From the NCBI GenBank assembly GCA_017654935.2, contig CM065710.1:8580757-8644756 (forward strand): a stretch of 64,000 bases of DNA, in the 5' to 3' direction. Source of the DNA: Phymorhynchus buccinoides (Eukaryota; Mollusca; Gastropoda; Neogastropoda; Raphitomidae). Shown piece after piece: positions 35,185 through 48,298 of the stretch. A program made the translations under genes and the position numbers. The notes beneath the pieces were generated by a model. It saw only the letters and a program-made list of their open reading frames with translations, was not told the origin of the DNA and did no database searches. Each line of letters starts with the position of its first letter. Within the stretch, counting starts at the first letter, position 1.

Positions 35185-36229
35185 GGACCTTCTCCCTACT
35201 CGACAGACTGATGTGTTGTTCCTAGTGGACCTTCTCCCTACCCGACAGACTGATGTGTTGTTCCTAGTGGACCTTCACCCGACAGACTCGCTTCTCCCTA
35301 CCCGACAGACTGATGTGTTGTTCTGTCCTTCTCCCTACCCGACAGACTTGTGTGTTCCTAGTGGACCTTCTCCCTACCCGACAGACTGATGTGTTGTTCC
35401 TAGTGGACCTTCCCCTACCCGACTTGTGTTGTTCCTAGTGGACCTTCTCCCTACCCGACAGACTGATGTGTTGTTCCTAGTGGACCTTACCCGACAGACC
35501 GATGTGTTGTTCCTAGTGGACCTTCTCCCTACCCGACAGACCGATGTGTTGTTCCTAGTGGACCTTCTCCCTACCCGACAGACTGATGTGTTGTTCCTAG
35601 TGGACCTTCTCCCTACCCGACAGACTGATGTGTTGTTCCTAGTGGACCTTCTCCCTACCCGACAGACTGATGTGTTGTTCCTAGTGGACCTTCTCCCTAC
35701 CCGACAGACTGATGTGTTGTTCCTAGTGGACCTTCTCCCTACCCGACAGACTGATGTGTTGTTCCTAGTGGACCTTCTCCCTACCTGACAGACTGATGTG
35801 TTGTTCCTAGTGGACCTTCTCCCTACCCGACAGACTGATGTGTTGTTCCTAGTGGACCTTCTCCCTACCCGACAGACTGATGTGTTGTTCCTAGTGGACC
35901 TTCTCCCTACCCGACAGACTGATGTGTTGTTCCTAGTGGACCTTCTCCCTACCTGACAGACTGATGTGTTGTTCCTAGTGGACCTTCTCCCTACCCGACA
36001 GACTGATGTGTTGTTCCTAGTGGACCTTCTCCCTACCCGACAGACTGATGTGTTGTTCCTAGTGGACCTTCTCCCTACCCGACAGACTGATGTGTTGTTC
36101 CTAGTGGACCTTCTCCCTACCCGACAGACTGATGTGTTGTTCCTAGTGGACCTTCTCCCTACCCGACAGACTGATGTGTTGTTCCTAGTGGACCTTCTCC
36201 CTACCCGACTGATGTGTTGTTCCTAGTGG
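35185..36229. repeat. 42-bp minisatellite, about 24 units
   Basis: The unit is ccttctccctacccgacaga plus ctgatgtgttgttcctagtgga. The left part is irregular, the right part almost perfect. Since 42 is divisible by three, it reads as 14-residue repeats in frame, but there is no splice or start context. It grows out of an element tail at 35130-35190 that contains cctaataaaggaccttctcc. Confidence 0.9.
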
Positions 36230-36334
36230 TCACAAATTACTTTCAAGTTATAAAATTCATTGTATCTTGTGTATTCATGTTCTCAATTTCAATGAAAGTG
36301 TGCGTAGTTAAGTTGGACCTGCAGTGATACTTAC

Positions 36335-36469
36335 AGCACTTGTCGCCTGCATTTGTGCCAAAGTGAGTGTCACAGGAGCATAGCTTGGCTACTTTGCCAG
36401 TAATGCCAAAACAAAAGGCTCCGGCAACGCAGTCATCCCAATGAGAACAGTGCAGCCTCCGTTTTCGTC
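36335..36469 (-). CDS. Six-cysteine module exon E5 (45 codons, phase 1-1)
   Basis: Acceptor aatgtctttacag, donor gtaagt after TGC-T. Six cysteines spaced x5, x5, x10, x1, x11, so this is a full EB/EGF-like module with the CxC pair (LCSCDTHFG). The upstream intron side carries a long (CA)n tract on the plus strand. Confidence 0.72.
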
Positions 36470-36579
36470 CTGTAAAGACATTCAGTGAATACTTACTGAT
36501 ATTGTACATACTTCTCATGCAAATCGTACCACCTGCTTTCCCACCAAACGTTTGAAGAATGGGAGTCAATATGTGCATG

Positions 36580-36778
<199 letters not shown>

Positions 36779-37111
36779 AGAAAACATGCACATGCACACA
36801 CACATAGAGAAAATGTGCATTAATTTTGTTTAAAAAAAAAAGTTTTAATCTTGCATAATAATCTCATTTTTCTTCTTTCTTAAACCTGTTGGGTTTTTTT
36901 ATGTGTGTAATGGCGCCTGGAGCCTCGCGAGGGACAGGCGTCACTTTTCTGAAATGAATTAAATTATTATTATTATTATTATTATTAATATTTGTATGTG
37001 AAACTTAGACAGAGCAAAGGAAGTATTTTATCAAAATCAAAATGCGAGAAAGCTGAAAAAAATTTAAAAGGGGAAAAATTGTCATTTTGGCAACATCAGT
37101 TGTTATTTTGC

Positions 37112-37475
37112 AAGGCCGGACCTACGGGGGTGGGGTGGGGGGCTTAGGGCACTGCAGCCCCCACCCTTTTGCCTACCCCCCCCCCCCCCCCAACAAAATT
37201 CATGTCGCCGATCGGCAGCTAAATGTCCCCGCGGGCTATGCCTAGCACTCATCAGCACCACCAGTTGATCGGTACTTAATGGTTCAAAACATGCTTCAAT
37301 AGGGGTATGAACAGTAATGGCATTAGTCCTATATTTCATTCCCAAAATTGCACTATTTTGCTTCTCCGATTTAAACATTTTCCGGGGGAGCATGCCCCCG
37401 GACCCCCCTATGGGTCTTGGTGCTTCGCACCTTCGATGAAATAGCCCCCACCCCTTAAAAACTGAGGTCCGGCCC
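37112..37475. repeat. Foldback element with AAGGCCGGACCT ends
   Basis: Ends aaggccggacct and aggtccggccct, with G-run and C-run stretches inside each arm. Confidence 0.65.
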
Positions 37476-38081
37476 TGTTTTGGGTAAAGCTTCTTTGTCT
37501 GTTATTCAATGCACCAATTCAGAGATTCAAACTGGAAATGCCACTTTAAAGTATTCAAAGTCTTAAGGTCAATGCTATTGATATTGTAAGTGAAAACATT
37601 TCAAGCAAAATAACAGGACTGTGGGTTTTTTAAAATGATATATTGCTTTCACGTTAATCGTACATCTTACGTCTTCTGAATGGCACAGCCACAGTAAGGC
37701 ACTCAGAAGCTTGTCTATGTGACATCAAACTTTTGAGAAAGAAATTACATAATTGAATTGACGTCACAGATTTGTTTCTATGCAGAAAGGCTTTAGAAAA
37801 GAAACAACGGTAAGAAAAAGGCTAGAGTCAAGTCATCTTTATTTTCCCAAAAAACCTAGGGGCACAAGAAATTAATCACAATTCTGTTGCTGCAATGAAC
37901 AATATTTCACACATATTGGTTTGAAACAACATACCAGTGCACAATTCCAGACATATTAACTTGCAATAATTATCTGCAAAGGCGCGTACACGCGCCCATA
38001 CACACAAACACTCCGAGTTATTGAATTTCTAGAAAGATAAATTAAAAACAACAACAACAACAACAACAAACGTTGCTAGTA

Positions 38082-38295
38082 GGGGAAGACGGGGTAAAAA
38101 GCGCATGGGCGGGTAAGAAACCCACCCCAATTATCTCATGAAATGAAGCAAATTTCAGTCTCATTTTGCCCATGAGACGAGCGTTAATGTCTAGCATTCG
38201 TCTCATGGGCAAATTTGACTGAAATTTTCTTTATTTCATGAGATAATTGGGGTGGGCTTCTTACCCGCCCATGCGCTTTTTACCCCGTCTTCCCC
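38082..38295. mobile_element. Palindromic TA-MITE copy T9
   Basis: 214 bp, TA-flanked. Loop orientation as in T8. Confidence 0.85.
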
Positions 38296-38469
38296 TAAGC
38301 TTAACAGCCGTGGGATATACAACACTTCCTATGTAACATATAACTTTGCGTACCAGGTTTGACTAAGAGTCTGTGAAACTAAAGCAAGAGAGAGACAAAT
38401 TGGAGAGAAAAAGAGAGAGGGACAGACACAAAGAGACACAGACAGACACAGAGACAGAGAGAGACTTAC

Positions 38470-38559
38470 TGCAGGTTTTGGTGACAAAGTCACATAAGTC
38501 GTTGGATGAACATTCTCCATCGTTGGAACACGGCGCATGAAGACGCCTTTGTGGTGTTT
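38470..38559 (-). CDS. Cysteine-module exon E4 (30 codons, phase 1-1)
   Basis: Donor gtaagt follows TGC-A. Four cysteines spaced x5, x5, x6. The acceptor, catttttaaaaaag, is weak because an A-run precedes AG; it was chosen because it gives phase 1 and keeps the frame open. The intron from E3 is about 8.5 kb, the longest gap in the series, and could hide an exon that was missed. Confidence 0.6.
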
Positions 38560-39012
38560 CTTTTTTAAAAATGAAATGAAAAACATTTTTTTAAAATATT
38601 ATTAGGCCCTAGAAGAGAAGTGGCATACCAAAAACAAAAAGTTGACACATAATTATCATCAGGCGCATATCACAGAGACGCTAGTCAATATTGGTCAACT
38701 TCAATGTGTTGGACTAACCAGTTGATCAAGACAAGCTGCATCATTTATTTATTTATTAAGACAACTTTTATAGCGCCTAATCTTTAAGCTCTAAGCGCTT
38801 TACAGAAATCACTAAAATGAATAGTAAACACAATGAACAAAAAGTATACATTAAACATTGACCAACACCCCCCTTCCCTGATCCCTCAGTCAATTTCTCA
38901 ATCACGCCCAAATAATGAATGACATAATCTACAGTACACTTTCGCAACCAACTTGAAACACTCACACTGATGGACACTTACCATCTAACTAAGCTGCAAA
39001 GCTGTGTGTGTA

Positions 39013-39226
39013 GGGGAAGACGGGGTAAAAAGCGCATGGGCGGGTAAGAAGCCCACCCCAATTATCTCATGAAATAAAGAAAATTTCAGTCAAATTTGCC
39101 CATGAGACGAATGCTAGACATTAACGCTCGTCTCATGGGCAAAATGAGACTGAAATTTGCTTCATTTCGTGAGATAATTGGGGTGGGCTTCTTACCCGCC
39201 CATGCGCTTTTTACCCCGTCTTCCCC
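39013..39226. mobile_element. Palindromic TA-MITE copy T10
   Basis: 214 bp, TA-flanked, inserted beside a GT-rich tract. Confidence 0.85.
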
Positions 39227-39436
39227 TATGTGTGCGTACGTGCGTGTCTGCATGTATGTGTGGGTGGTGTGCGGTGTGTGTATGCGTATGCATATTTGCA
39301 TGTGTGTGAGCGATTATTTGTTTTGTTGTTGAATTTCTTGCTTTTAATTGTTGTTGTTAAGCGCATAGAGCTCCACACTTGGTGGAGGAGTGCGCTATAT
39401 AAATGATTGGTAAAGGTATGTGCCACCCCCCTTATT

Positions 39437-39775
39437 TTCTCGGTTAATTGTATTTTTCCGTTATTGCCTTTCTTACCATACATAAAGGTGTATTTTAGGA
39501 ACATTTTTCAGCTAATAACCTTTTTGGAATACTAACCCTATCCCTAACCCTAACCCTAAACCTAACCCTACCCCCCACCCTATAAGACGGAAAAACGCAA
39601 CGAACCACAACTGTGACAAATCGCGGTGTACTGCAGTACATAGTGGGGGGTAGGGTTAGGTTTCCGGTTAGGGGTATTCCAAAAAGGTAATTAGCTCAAA
39701 AAAGTTCCTAAAATACAGCTTTATGTTTGGTAAGAAAGGCAAAAACGGAAAAATTGCAATTAACGGAGAAATGAC
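39437..39775. repeat. Inverted repeat with telomere-like centre
   Basis: Left arm (39437-39545) and right arm (39662-39775) are inverted copies (cggttaattgtatttttccg and relatives). The centre carries ccctaa-type repeats on the left and tagggttagg on the right. Confidence 0.7.
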
Positions 39776-39937
39776 GGGGGGGGGGGGGGGGGGGGGGGGG
39801 GGCAAAAAGACCGGAAAGGAATATACGGGGGAAAATAACGGACACATGCGCTTATTCTTTTCCTTCTTTCTTTTATTTATTGATTATTTCCACATCCGGA
39901 TGTACTGTGTACATGCCCTAAATGAAGAAAATGATGT

Positions 39938-40988
39938 AATTTGACCTGAAATGACCGAAATATTGCCCCTCATGTAAAGTGACGTCTTTTTGACTTATGT
40001 CTCTTTGAAATGACCGAAATATTGAGTTTCCCATTCCTCATGTAAAGTGACGTCTTTTGACTTATGTCTCTTTGAAATGACCGAAATATTGAGTTTCCCA
40101 TTCCTCATGTAAAGTGACGTTTTTTTTATGTCTCTTTGAAATGACCGAAATATTGAGTTTCCCATTCCTCATGTAAAGTGACGTTTTTTGACTTATGTCT
40201 TAAATGACCGAAATATTGAGTTTTCCCCATTCCTCATGTAAAGTGACGTCTTTTGACTTATGTCTCTTTGAAATGACCGAAATATTCCCATTCCTCATGT
40301 AAAGTGACGTTTTTTGACTTATGTCTCTTTGAAATGACCGAAATATTGAGTTTCCCATTCCTCATGTAAAGTGACGTTTTTTGAAAGTCTCTTTGAAATG
40401 ACCGAAATATTGAGTTTCCCATTCCTCATGTAAAGTGACGTTTTTTGACTTATGTCTCTTTGAAATGACCGAAATATTGAGTTTCCCATTCCTCATGTAA
40501 AGTGACGTCTTTTGACTTATGTCTCTTTGAAATGACCGAAATATTGAGTTTCCCATTCCTCATGTAAAGTGACGTTTTTTGACTTATGTCTCTTTGAAAT
40601 GACCGAAATATTGAGTTTCCCATTCCTCATGTAAAGTGACGTTTTTTGACTTATGTCTCTTTGAAATGACCGAAATATTGAGTTTCCCATTCCTCATGTA
40701 AAGTGACGTTTTTTGACTTATGTCTCTTTGAAATGACCGAAATATTGAGTTTCCCATTCCTCATGTAAAGTGACGTCTTTTGACTTATGTCTCTTTGAAA
40801 TGACCGAAATATTGAGTTTCCCATTCCTCATGTAAAGTGACGTTTTTTGACTTATGTCTCTTTGAAATGACCGAAATATTGAGTTTCCCATTCCTCATGT
40901 AAAGTGACGTTATTATGTCTCTTTGAAATGACCGAAATATTGAGTTTCCCATTCCTCATGTAAAGTGACGTTTTTTGACTTATGTCTC
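39938..40988. repeat. 67-68-bp minisatellite, about 15 units
   Basis: The unit contains gaaatgaccgaaatattgag and cctcatgtaaagtgacgt. Units differ mostly by small deletions and T-run length. Confidence 0.9.
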
Positions 40989-42425
<1,437 letters not shown>

Positions 42426-42431
42426 CCACAT

Positions 42432-42630
42432 ACAGTACTGCAGTGCACCGCGATTTGTCACAGTTGTGGTTCGTTGCGTTTTTCTGTCTTATAGGGTGGG
42501 GGTATAGGGTTAGGGTTAGGGATAGGGTTAGTATTCCAAAAAGGTTATTAGCTACAAATGTTCCTAAAATACAGCTTTATGTATGGTAAGAAAGGCAAAA
42601 ACGGACAAATACAATTAACCGAGAAATGTT
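42432..42630. repeat. Single-arm relative of the 39.4 kb telomere-like repeat
   Basis: Shares gcgatttgtcacagttgtgg, a short tagggttaggg run and the arm aaaatacagctttatgtatg with 39437-39775, but has only one arm. Confidence 0.7.
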
Positions 42631-42659
42631 GGAGTGGGGTGGGGGGGGGGGGGGGGCAC

Positions 42660-43342
42660 ATCTTGACCTTTACCCAATTGTGGATGATTTCTTTGTTTAT
42701 TTGATTGATTTCTAAATCAACTCAATGGAAACAAAGCAGTATTCTCTTTTCTATGTCCGTTTTTTACACTTGTTACATCTTCAATGTCAACCTTCAAATG
42801 GCTATAAAAACAAAACTAGACAAGATAGCTCAGTCATGTCAAAGACTCTAAAAGGGTAAGATGGACTACTTAAGAGTTACGGCGAGCCGGGCTGATAGAG
42901 TTATCGTTAGTGGGGTAGTTACACTATTCACAGTGGCGGCTATCCAAAAACTCAGACTGGAACTTGAACGGAGAATTCAACTGGCCTATCGACGTGTAAA
43001 TGTGTCACGTTTAAAAGGGACATAACCAGTGTTTCTGTCCTCACTACTCATATAGGGAAAAGGGACCGGATGTTAGTCTTTTCTTTTCAGTGTCTTTGGT
43101 CATGTTTTCTGTGTACTGACTAGCAATATTTGCGCCATCTTGTAAAAACAAAATCTCAATTTATGCCAAAATTCCATTATGTCTGTTTTTCCTTTGCGCT
43201 ATGTATCACATTTGTTTTCGCATCTAAAAAAAAAGCTGCCTGCTCTACAAAAGTATACACCACTTCAACGTGCCTCTCATGGGATCCTCTGACAGGGCAT
43301 GAATCGTCGGGTACTGTACTACTCAGGGCAAATGGAAACAGT
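42660..43342. other. No gene recognised
   Basis: Begins after a G-run at 42640-42656. No module exon was found on the minus strand although this lies in the long E3-E4 intron. Confidence 0.55.
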
Positions 43343-43562
43343 GATCCCACCAGATCACGTGACAAAATCACGGGTTTCACGTGTTTTCCCCTCTTATAGC
43401 TGGTAAGAAATCTTGCTTTGACCAGGTTCAACTCCCATACAAATGTCCCCAAAAACAAAACGAAACATCATTTTAAAATAGCAGCCTCAATTTGAAGTTG
43501 GGGACATTTGTATGTGGGTCACATCTACCTAGGAAAAAACCATGGTGCGTCAGTGTGTCTTT
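43343..43562. repeat. Dispersed family I, copy 2
   Basis: Same family: ccaccagatcacgtgacaaa to tggtgcgtcagtgtgtcttt. Confidence 0.75.
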
Positions 43563-43769
43563 AACTTGTCTTCTATTGATATCTCAAATCAGGTTGTTTT
43601 TTCAACATAGATAATTATTTACCCTCAAAAGGCGCACAATAATTCTCAAGGTCACCCACGATAACTATTCACTTTAGCTTAGAGCTAACCACCATGCTAA
43701 ATCGTACAATAGCAAACCATAATGTGAACAAACTTTGCCAGTTTTCCCGAACCACAAACACCCAGTATT

Positions 43770-44014
43770 TTAACCCTTTCACCACCAAAGTCGCACTTTA
43801 GCACCACAGTGATTTACCACCTAGGTCACTAAAAGGCATCAAATTGGGGTCAATTATCCAAAGACCCTATTGTCTTACTTTTGGGAAGCAAGGATAGACC
43901 TTATTTTATATAAGTCACAGAGAATCCCCAATACCGCAGATGGGTTCTGTTCTCTACCCAGGTAAACCTAATGGAAATGTTTGGCTGAAATATGGCTGGC
44001 TGTGAAAGGGTTAA
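43770..44014. mobile_element. TTAA-flanked piggyBac-like MITE P8
   Basis: 245 bp, TTAA on both sides, inverted ends CCCTTTCACC / GTGAAAGGG. Confidence 0.85.
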
Positions 44015-44201
44015 AATGTTCTTAATTTTCTTTTGTGTTCCCAGAAGAAGAGTCCATGCCTTGAAAAGTTGGGACATTTGTCATATATACATTTATATCT
44101 ATTGTTAGTGTGTTTTTGTGGATTTATCACAACCAACCAACGAAATTTGTTTTTGCATTCAATTTATGAAATCCTGCAGGTTTAAAAAAAAAAAAAGACT
44201 T

Positions 44202-44700
44202 TTAACCCTTTCGCCGCCAAAGTCGCATTTTTGCACCACAATGATTTAACACCTATGTCACTAAAAACGCATCAAATCAGGACCTGTTATCTGAAGACCC
44301 TATTCTCTTAATTTTGGGAGGTAAGGATAGGCCTGATGTTATACATGTCACAGAGGAATTCGCAATATTGCAGATTTTTTTTTTTTCTACCCACCAGATT
44401 AAGTTTAACCCTTTCACCGCCAGCCATATTTCAGCCAAAAATTTCCATTAATTTTACCTGGGTAGAGAACAAAAATCCATCTGCAGTATTGGGGATTCTT
44501 CTGTGACATATATAAAATAAGGTCTATCCTTACTTTCCCAAAACAAAGACAATAGGGTCTTTGGATAATAGACCCCAATTTGATGCCTTTTAGTGACATA
44601 GGTGTTAAATCACTGTGGTGCTAAAATGCGACTTTGGCGGTGAAAGGGTTAATTAATTGGTACTTTTGGCTGTAAAATGGCAGGCGGCGAAAGTGTTCAA
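44202..44700. mobile_element. TTAA-flanked piggyBac-like MITE P9, with P10 nested
   Basis: The left end is intact (TTAA-CCCTTTCGCCGCC), the right end decayed (GCGAAAGTGTTCAA). Another copy of the same family, P10, is inserted in it. Confidence 0.75.
44405..44652. mobile_element. TTAA-flanked piggyBac-like MITE P10, nested in P9
   Basis: 248 bp, full inverted ends and TTAA on each side, in reverse orientation within P9. Confidence 0.83.
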
Positions 44701-44765
44701 ATGGTTTCCTCCCAAGAACTATTCCTGACTGGAAATCCCTTTCAGAGGCTCCTACTAGCTTGGTA

Positions 44766-44980
44766 GGGGAAGACGGGGTAAAAAGCGCATGGGCGGGTAA
44801 GAAGCCCACCCCAATTATCTCATGAAATGAAGCAAATTTCAGTCTCATTTTGCCCATGAGACGAGCGTTAATGTCTAGCATTCGTCTCATGGGCAAAATT
44901 TGACTGAAATTTTCTTAAAGACATGAGATAATTGGGGTGGGCTTCTTACCCGCCCATGCGCTTTTTACCCCGTCTTCCCC
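44766..44980. mobile_element. Palindromic TA-MITE copy T11
   Basis: 215 bp, TA-flanked. One arm has a small replacement (tcttaaagacatgag) that breaks the perfect pairing. Confidence 0.83.
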
Positions 44981-45125
44981 TATACTTTAAGCTGGAGCTG
45001 AACAATCTCTCATTGTACATCTATCCCTAACTAAAGTGGCTGTGAGGGTTTGGGGCTCTGCCGGTCGGGGTTTATCCCTGGGGGCCGCTATGTAAGGTAG
45101 CTGGATTGGCCTGACCAGAATTCTG

Positions 45126-45150
45126 ATCGCTTCTCGGCCTTTTGGCTAAG
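45126..45150 (+). pseudogene. U2 snRNA 5'-end fragment
   Basis: 25 nt, ATCGCTTCTCGG followed by CCTTTTGGCTAAG, match the conserved start of U2 spliceosomal RNA. The match stops where U2 would continue with its branch-point pairing region, so this is a truncated copy and not a working gene. No clear snRNA promoter was identified upstream. Confidence 0.7.
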
Positions 45151-45327
45151 ACAGTGATTCAGGAACATACATTTTTGTTTACACCCTGGTTGGTTTGTTC
45201 AGCCCGTCGTACATGGCGAAAGCCGATACGCGACGTTAAACTGAACTTCCATCCTGACCAAAGGCATGAAACGCTGAGGAGATCTCGAATTTTTAGCTTA
45301 ATTGGTTTTCTGGTTTTTTTGGGTTTT

Positions 45328-45456
45328 TTAAGGCCCACCACGTCACGAGTTAAAATCACGGTTTTCACGTGTTTTCCCTCTTATAGCTAGTAAGAAATCT
45401 TAAGAAATGTTCCTAGCATAAGATAGGAATGTGACACGTGACGTGGTGGGTTTTAA
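45328..45456. repeat. Small foldback related to family I
   Basis: ttaaggcccaccacgtcacg and its near-complement cgtgacgtggtgggttttaa enclose the tcttatagctagtaagaaat segment seen in family I. Confidence 0.7.
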
Positions 45457-45596
45457 GTTCAGTTTTATTTTATTTTCATTCCTGCTGCATTGCACAACAT
45501 TGCGTAAAATATCCTGCCCCTGTAATTAAGTCACGAGTACGGCCAAACCAGTTAATCCTAGGGTCACACAGATCCTAGAGAATGTAAAATGGCCAC

Positions 45597-46250
45597 TGTG
45601 GCGGTGTATTTTTTACCTCTATGAGATAAGTAGTCCTAGCCGGAAGTAGTCCTAGCGTAGCCAATCAGAATCGTTTGTTTGTCCGCCATTGTGAATTTTA
45701 CGAAACTAAGTGCATGGATTTGTACATCGATTTCTCGGCAAATATGTAGATTTACACCCTCCTGCTCTATTTCTTGGTTCTTTCCGTGGTTAGGGATAGG
45801 GTTAGGGTTAGGGTTAGGGTTAGGGTTAGGGATAGGGTTAGGGTTAGATGGGTACAGTTCGCATGCGAGAGGTAGATATTTAATGACAGGTACTTATTTA
45901 TCATAACACCACCCCACCACAGGATGTCAAATAGTTTCGTCTAACTAACATTTTACATCCCGGTGTTATGATAAATAAGTACCTGTCATTAAATATCTAC
46001 CTCTCGCATGCGAACTGTACCCATCTAACCCTAACCCTAACCCTATCCCTAACCCTAACCACGGAAAGAACCAAGAAATAGAGCAGGAGGGTGTAAATCT
46101 ACATATTTGCCGAGAAATCGATGTACAAATCCATGCACTTAGTTTCGTAAAATTCACAATGGCGGACAAACAAACGATTCTGATTGGCTACGCTAGGACT
46201 ACTTCCGGCTAGGACTACTTATCTCATAGAGGTAAAAATACACCGCCACA
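45597..46250. repeat. Large inverted repeat with telomere-like TTAGGG arrays in both arms
   Basis: Arms 45597-45910 and 45962-46250 are nearly identical inverted copies around a 51-bp loop. Each arm holds (TTAGGG)n with TTAGGGA variants; the left array is several units longer. The loop has its own small hairpin (ggatgt / acatcc). Confidence 0.85.
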
Positions 46251-46424
46251 CCGGATGAAGTGCTTTAGGGACAGCGCAATGAAAAAAGTTCAGATTCAGA
46301 TTCAGATCAGGAAGGAGATAAAAGCGATAAATGGGAGCAAAGCCAGGAACTTCCTCAGAAACCCCCCCCCCCCCCCCCCAACAAAAACCCCCCCCCAACT
46401 TCTGGAACACTTCTGGAACAAACA

Positions 46425-46549
46425 ATCACGAGTGCGTCTTACACAGTTGACAGGGGCAGTAAAATGTGAATTAGATTACAATGCCAGTCGTTTTGTGCTG
46501 ATTTACATTTTACTACCCGTGTTAGCTGTTTAAAGACCGCACTCGTGAT
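46425..46549. repeat. 125-bp foldback element
   Basis: atcacgagtgcgtcttacac at one end and its near-complement ending gcactcgtgat at the other. A half-copy (gcgagtgcgtcttaaacag) occurs at 4427-4446. Confidence 0.7.
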
Positions 46550-46673
46550 CACGGTGCCTGGTTTTGTTGATACTGGCCTCTGCAACTAGGGTTATTAACG
46601 CCCTTGACAGTGAGAGTGAAGCCCTTGTTGGTCAGTGCTGACAAGGGCATTCACTCTTGCGAAAGGCAGCCAT

Positions 46674-46920
46674 TTAACCCTTTCACCGCCAGCCATTTCT
46701 CATCCAAAAATGTCCATTAAATTTACCTGGGTAGAGATCAAAATCCATCTGCAGTATTGGGGATTCTCCTCTGACATATATAAAATAAGGTCTATCCTTA
46801 CTTCCCAAAGCTAAGACAATAGTGTCTTTAGGTAATAGACCCCAATTTGATGCCTTTTAGTGACATGGGTGCTAAATCACTGTTGGTGCTAAAATGCGAC
46901 TTTGGCGGTGAAAGGGTTAA
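46674..46920. mobile_element. TTAA-flanked piggyBac-like MITE P11
   Basis: 247 bp, TTAA both sides. It lies between two similar direct copies (about 46585-46670 and 46928-47040) of a sequence containing gtcagtgctgacaagggcat. Confidence 0.84.
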
Positions 46921-47061
46921 TGGCCTCAAATAGGGTTATTGGTGAGAGTTATCCCCTTGTTTGGTCAGTGCTCAACCATCTTCCCCCACCCACCCAGGAC
47001 ATTCACTCTTGCAAAAGGTGTTCCTTGCAGTAGCCAATAGCTGCAGCGGTGAGGGACTTAC

Positions 47062-47148
47062 GACATGTCTCGGGGGAACCCTCACACGTGAGAGGAAAGT
47101 TGCACCCGTTTTCCTCCGAGGGATCACACGTCGCGTTCAGGGCAAACT
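47062..47148 (-). CDS. Cysteine-module exon E3 (29 codons, phase 1-1)
   Basis: Acceptor ttctcgacag, donor gtaagt after TGT-C. Four cysteines spaced x7, x5, x6 (NATCDPSEENGC start). It contains a possible N-glycosylation site, NAT. A TA-flanked MITE lies about 120 bp upstream in the transcript (47271-47484). Confidence 0.7.
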
Positions 47149-47270
47149 CTGTCGAGAACAAAACATCACGGTTGAAACTCCAATGTAGGGGGGGAAATTT
47201 CAACTTCCACTGGGAGGAAAGTCCGATCCAGCTTGGATTTACCCAGGGGAATGCGCAATGGGGCTTTATA

Positions 47271-47484
47271 GGGGAAGACGGGGTAAAAAGCCCATGGGCG
47301 GGTAAGAAGCCCATGCCAATTATCTCATGAAATGAAGGAAATTTCAGTCACATTTTGCCCATGAGACAAGTGTTAATGTTTAGCATTCGTCTCATGGGCA
47401 AATTTGACTGAAATTTCCTTCATTTCATGAGATAATTGGCATGGGCTTCTTACCTGCCCATGGGCTTTTTACCCCGTTTTCACC
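47271..47484. mobile_element. Palindromic TA-MITE copy T12
   Basis: 214 bp, TA-flanked. It carries the cccatgggcgggtaag arm variant shared with T1. It lies 122 bp upstream of exon E3 in the transcript. Confidence 0.82.
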
Positions 47485-47486
47485 TA

Positions 47487-47790
47487 TACTACGTCTTGGC
47501 GACACGAAAGGGCGATAATTTTCGGACTGACTTAATTGAACATGCCACCTAGTGACTATAGTCAGGGGCAGATAAGTTTCTGTGGCTATATTTAAACTTC
47601 AAGAAACCGTCAGTTGAAAATGGTTGATTTTTGGTAGGACGTCAATTTTCCACGGCTGTCAGCCATGACACGCATATTTCTACTGTATACTACTAGTTCC
47701 TGACAGGCAAGGGCGATAATCTTAAGCAGGTGGCGTTCGCATCTTAGTGCACGAGACAAGGGTGCGTAGAATGTTCAGTTTAAAGCCTCG
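47487..47790. repeat. Dispersed family J, copy 2
   Basis: Same family with an extra 80 bp in the middle. Confidence 0.72.
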
Positions 47791-48149
47791 TTGGAGTTTC
47801 AACTGCAAAGTGTAGCCTAAGCATAGGGGCAAACTCCGGTTGGAGTTTCAAAGGCGGAAAGTCAAATCGAACTCTCGAAGATGCTGGCTTGAAACAAGCA
47901 AAGAGTTCTTGAGGAATTCTATGGATGACGTCATAGCTTTATAGTTCTGGCGAACATAATTTCACGGAAAGCAGACGACGTTCTGGTGAACTCCACAGTG
48001 CATATTTTGTGTGCAAATTATGACTGATTACTTTATGTTATTTATTTTGAAGAATGCGACACAAAAGGTAGGTAATATAGCAATAGAGTTTACAGTCTGT
48101 GTTTCTAGATATTCTAAAACCATGCTTCATGTATTTACATATGTTGTTG

Positions 48150-48298
48150 TTGCCTGTCGTTTCCGACAATGACTGCCAGATAGCAGAGGGGGCAGACACT
48201 ATTCTGGCAGGCTGGGCGAGAATTTGTTTATAGTGGAGATGCCTTGCCCAGGGTACATCCCCACTCTCTTGGCCAAAGGGATTTGAGGACGAAGTAGA
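48150..48298 (+). repeat. Dispersed family G, copy 3
   Basis: gcctgtcgtttccgacaatg to ggccaaagggatttgagg, about 150 bp. Confidence 0.77.

Noticed and set aside
35426..36226. Frames with a 14-residue repeat DVLFLVDLLPTRQT
   Set aside because: Consequence of a 42-bp minisatellite divisible by three; interrupted by irregular units and without start or splice context.
39938..40988. CRISPR-like regular repeats
   Set aside because: Units are contiguous 67-68 bp tandem repeats without unique spacers, in an animal genome.
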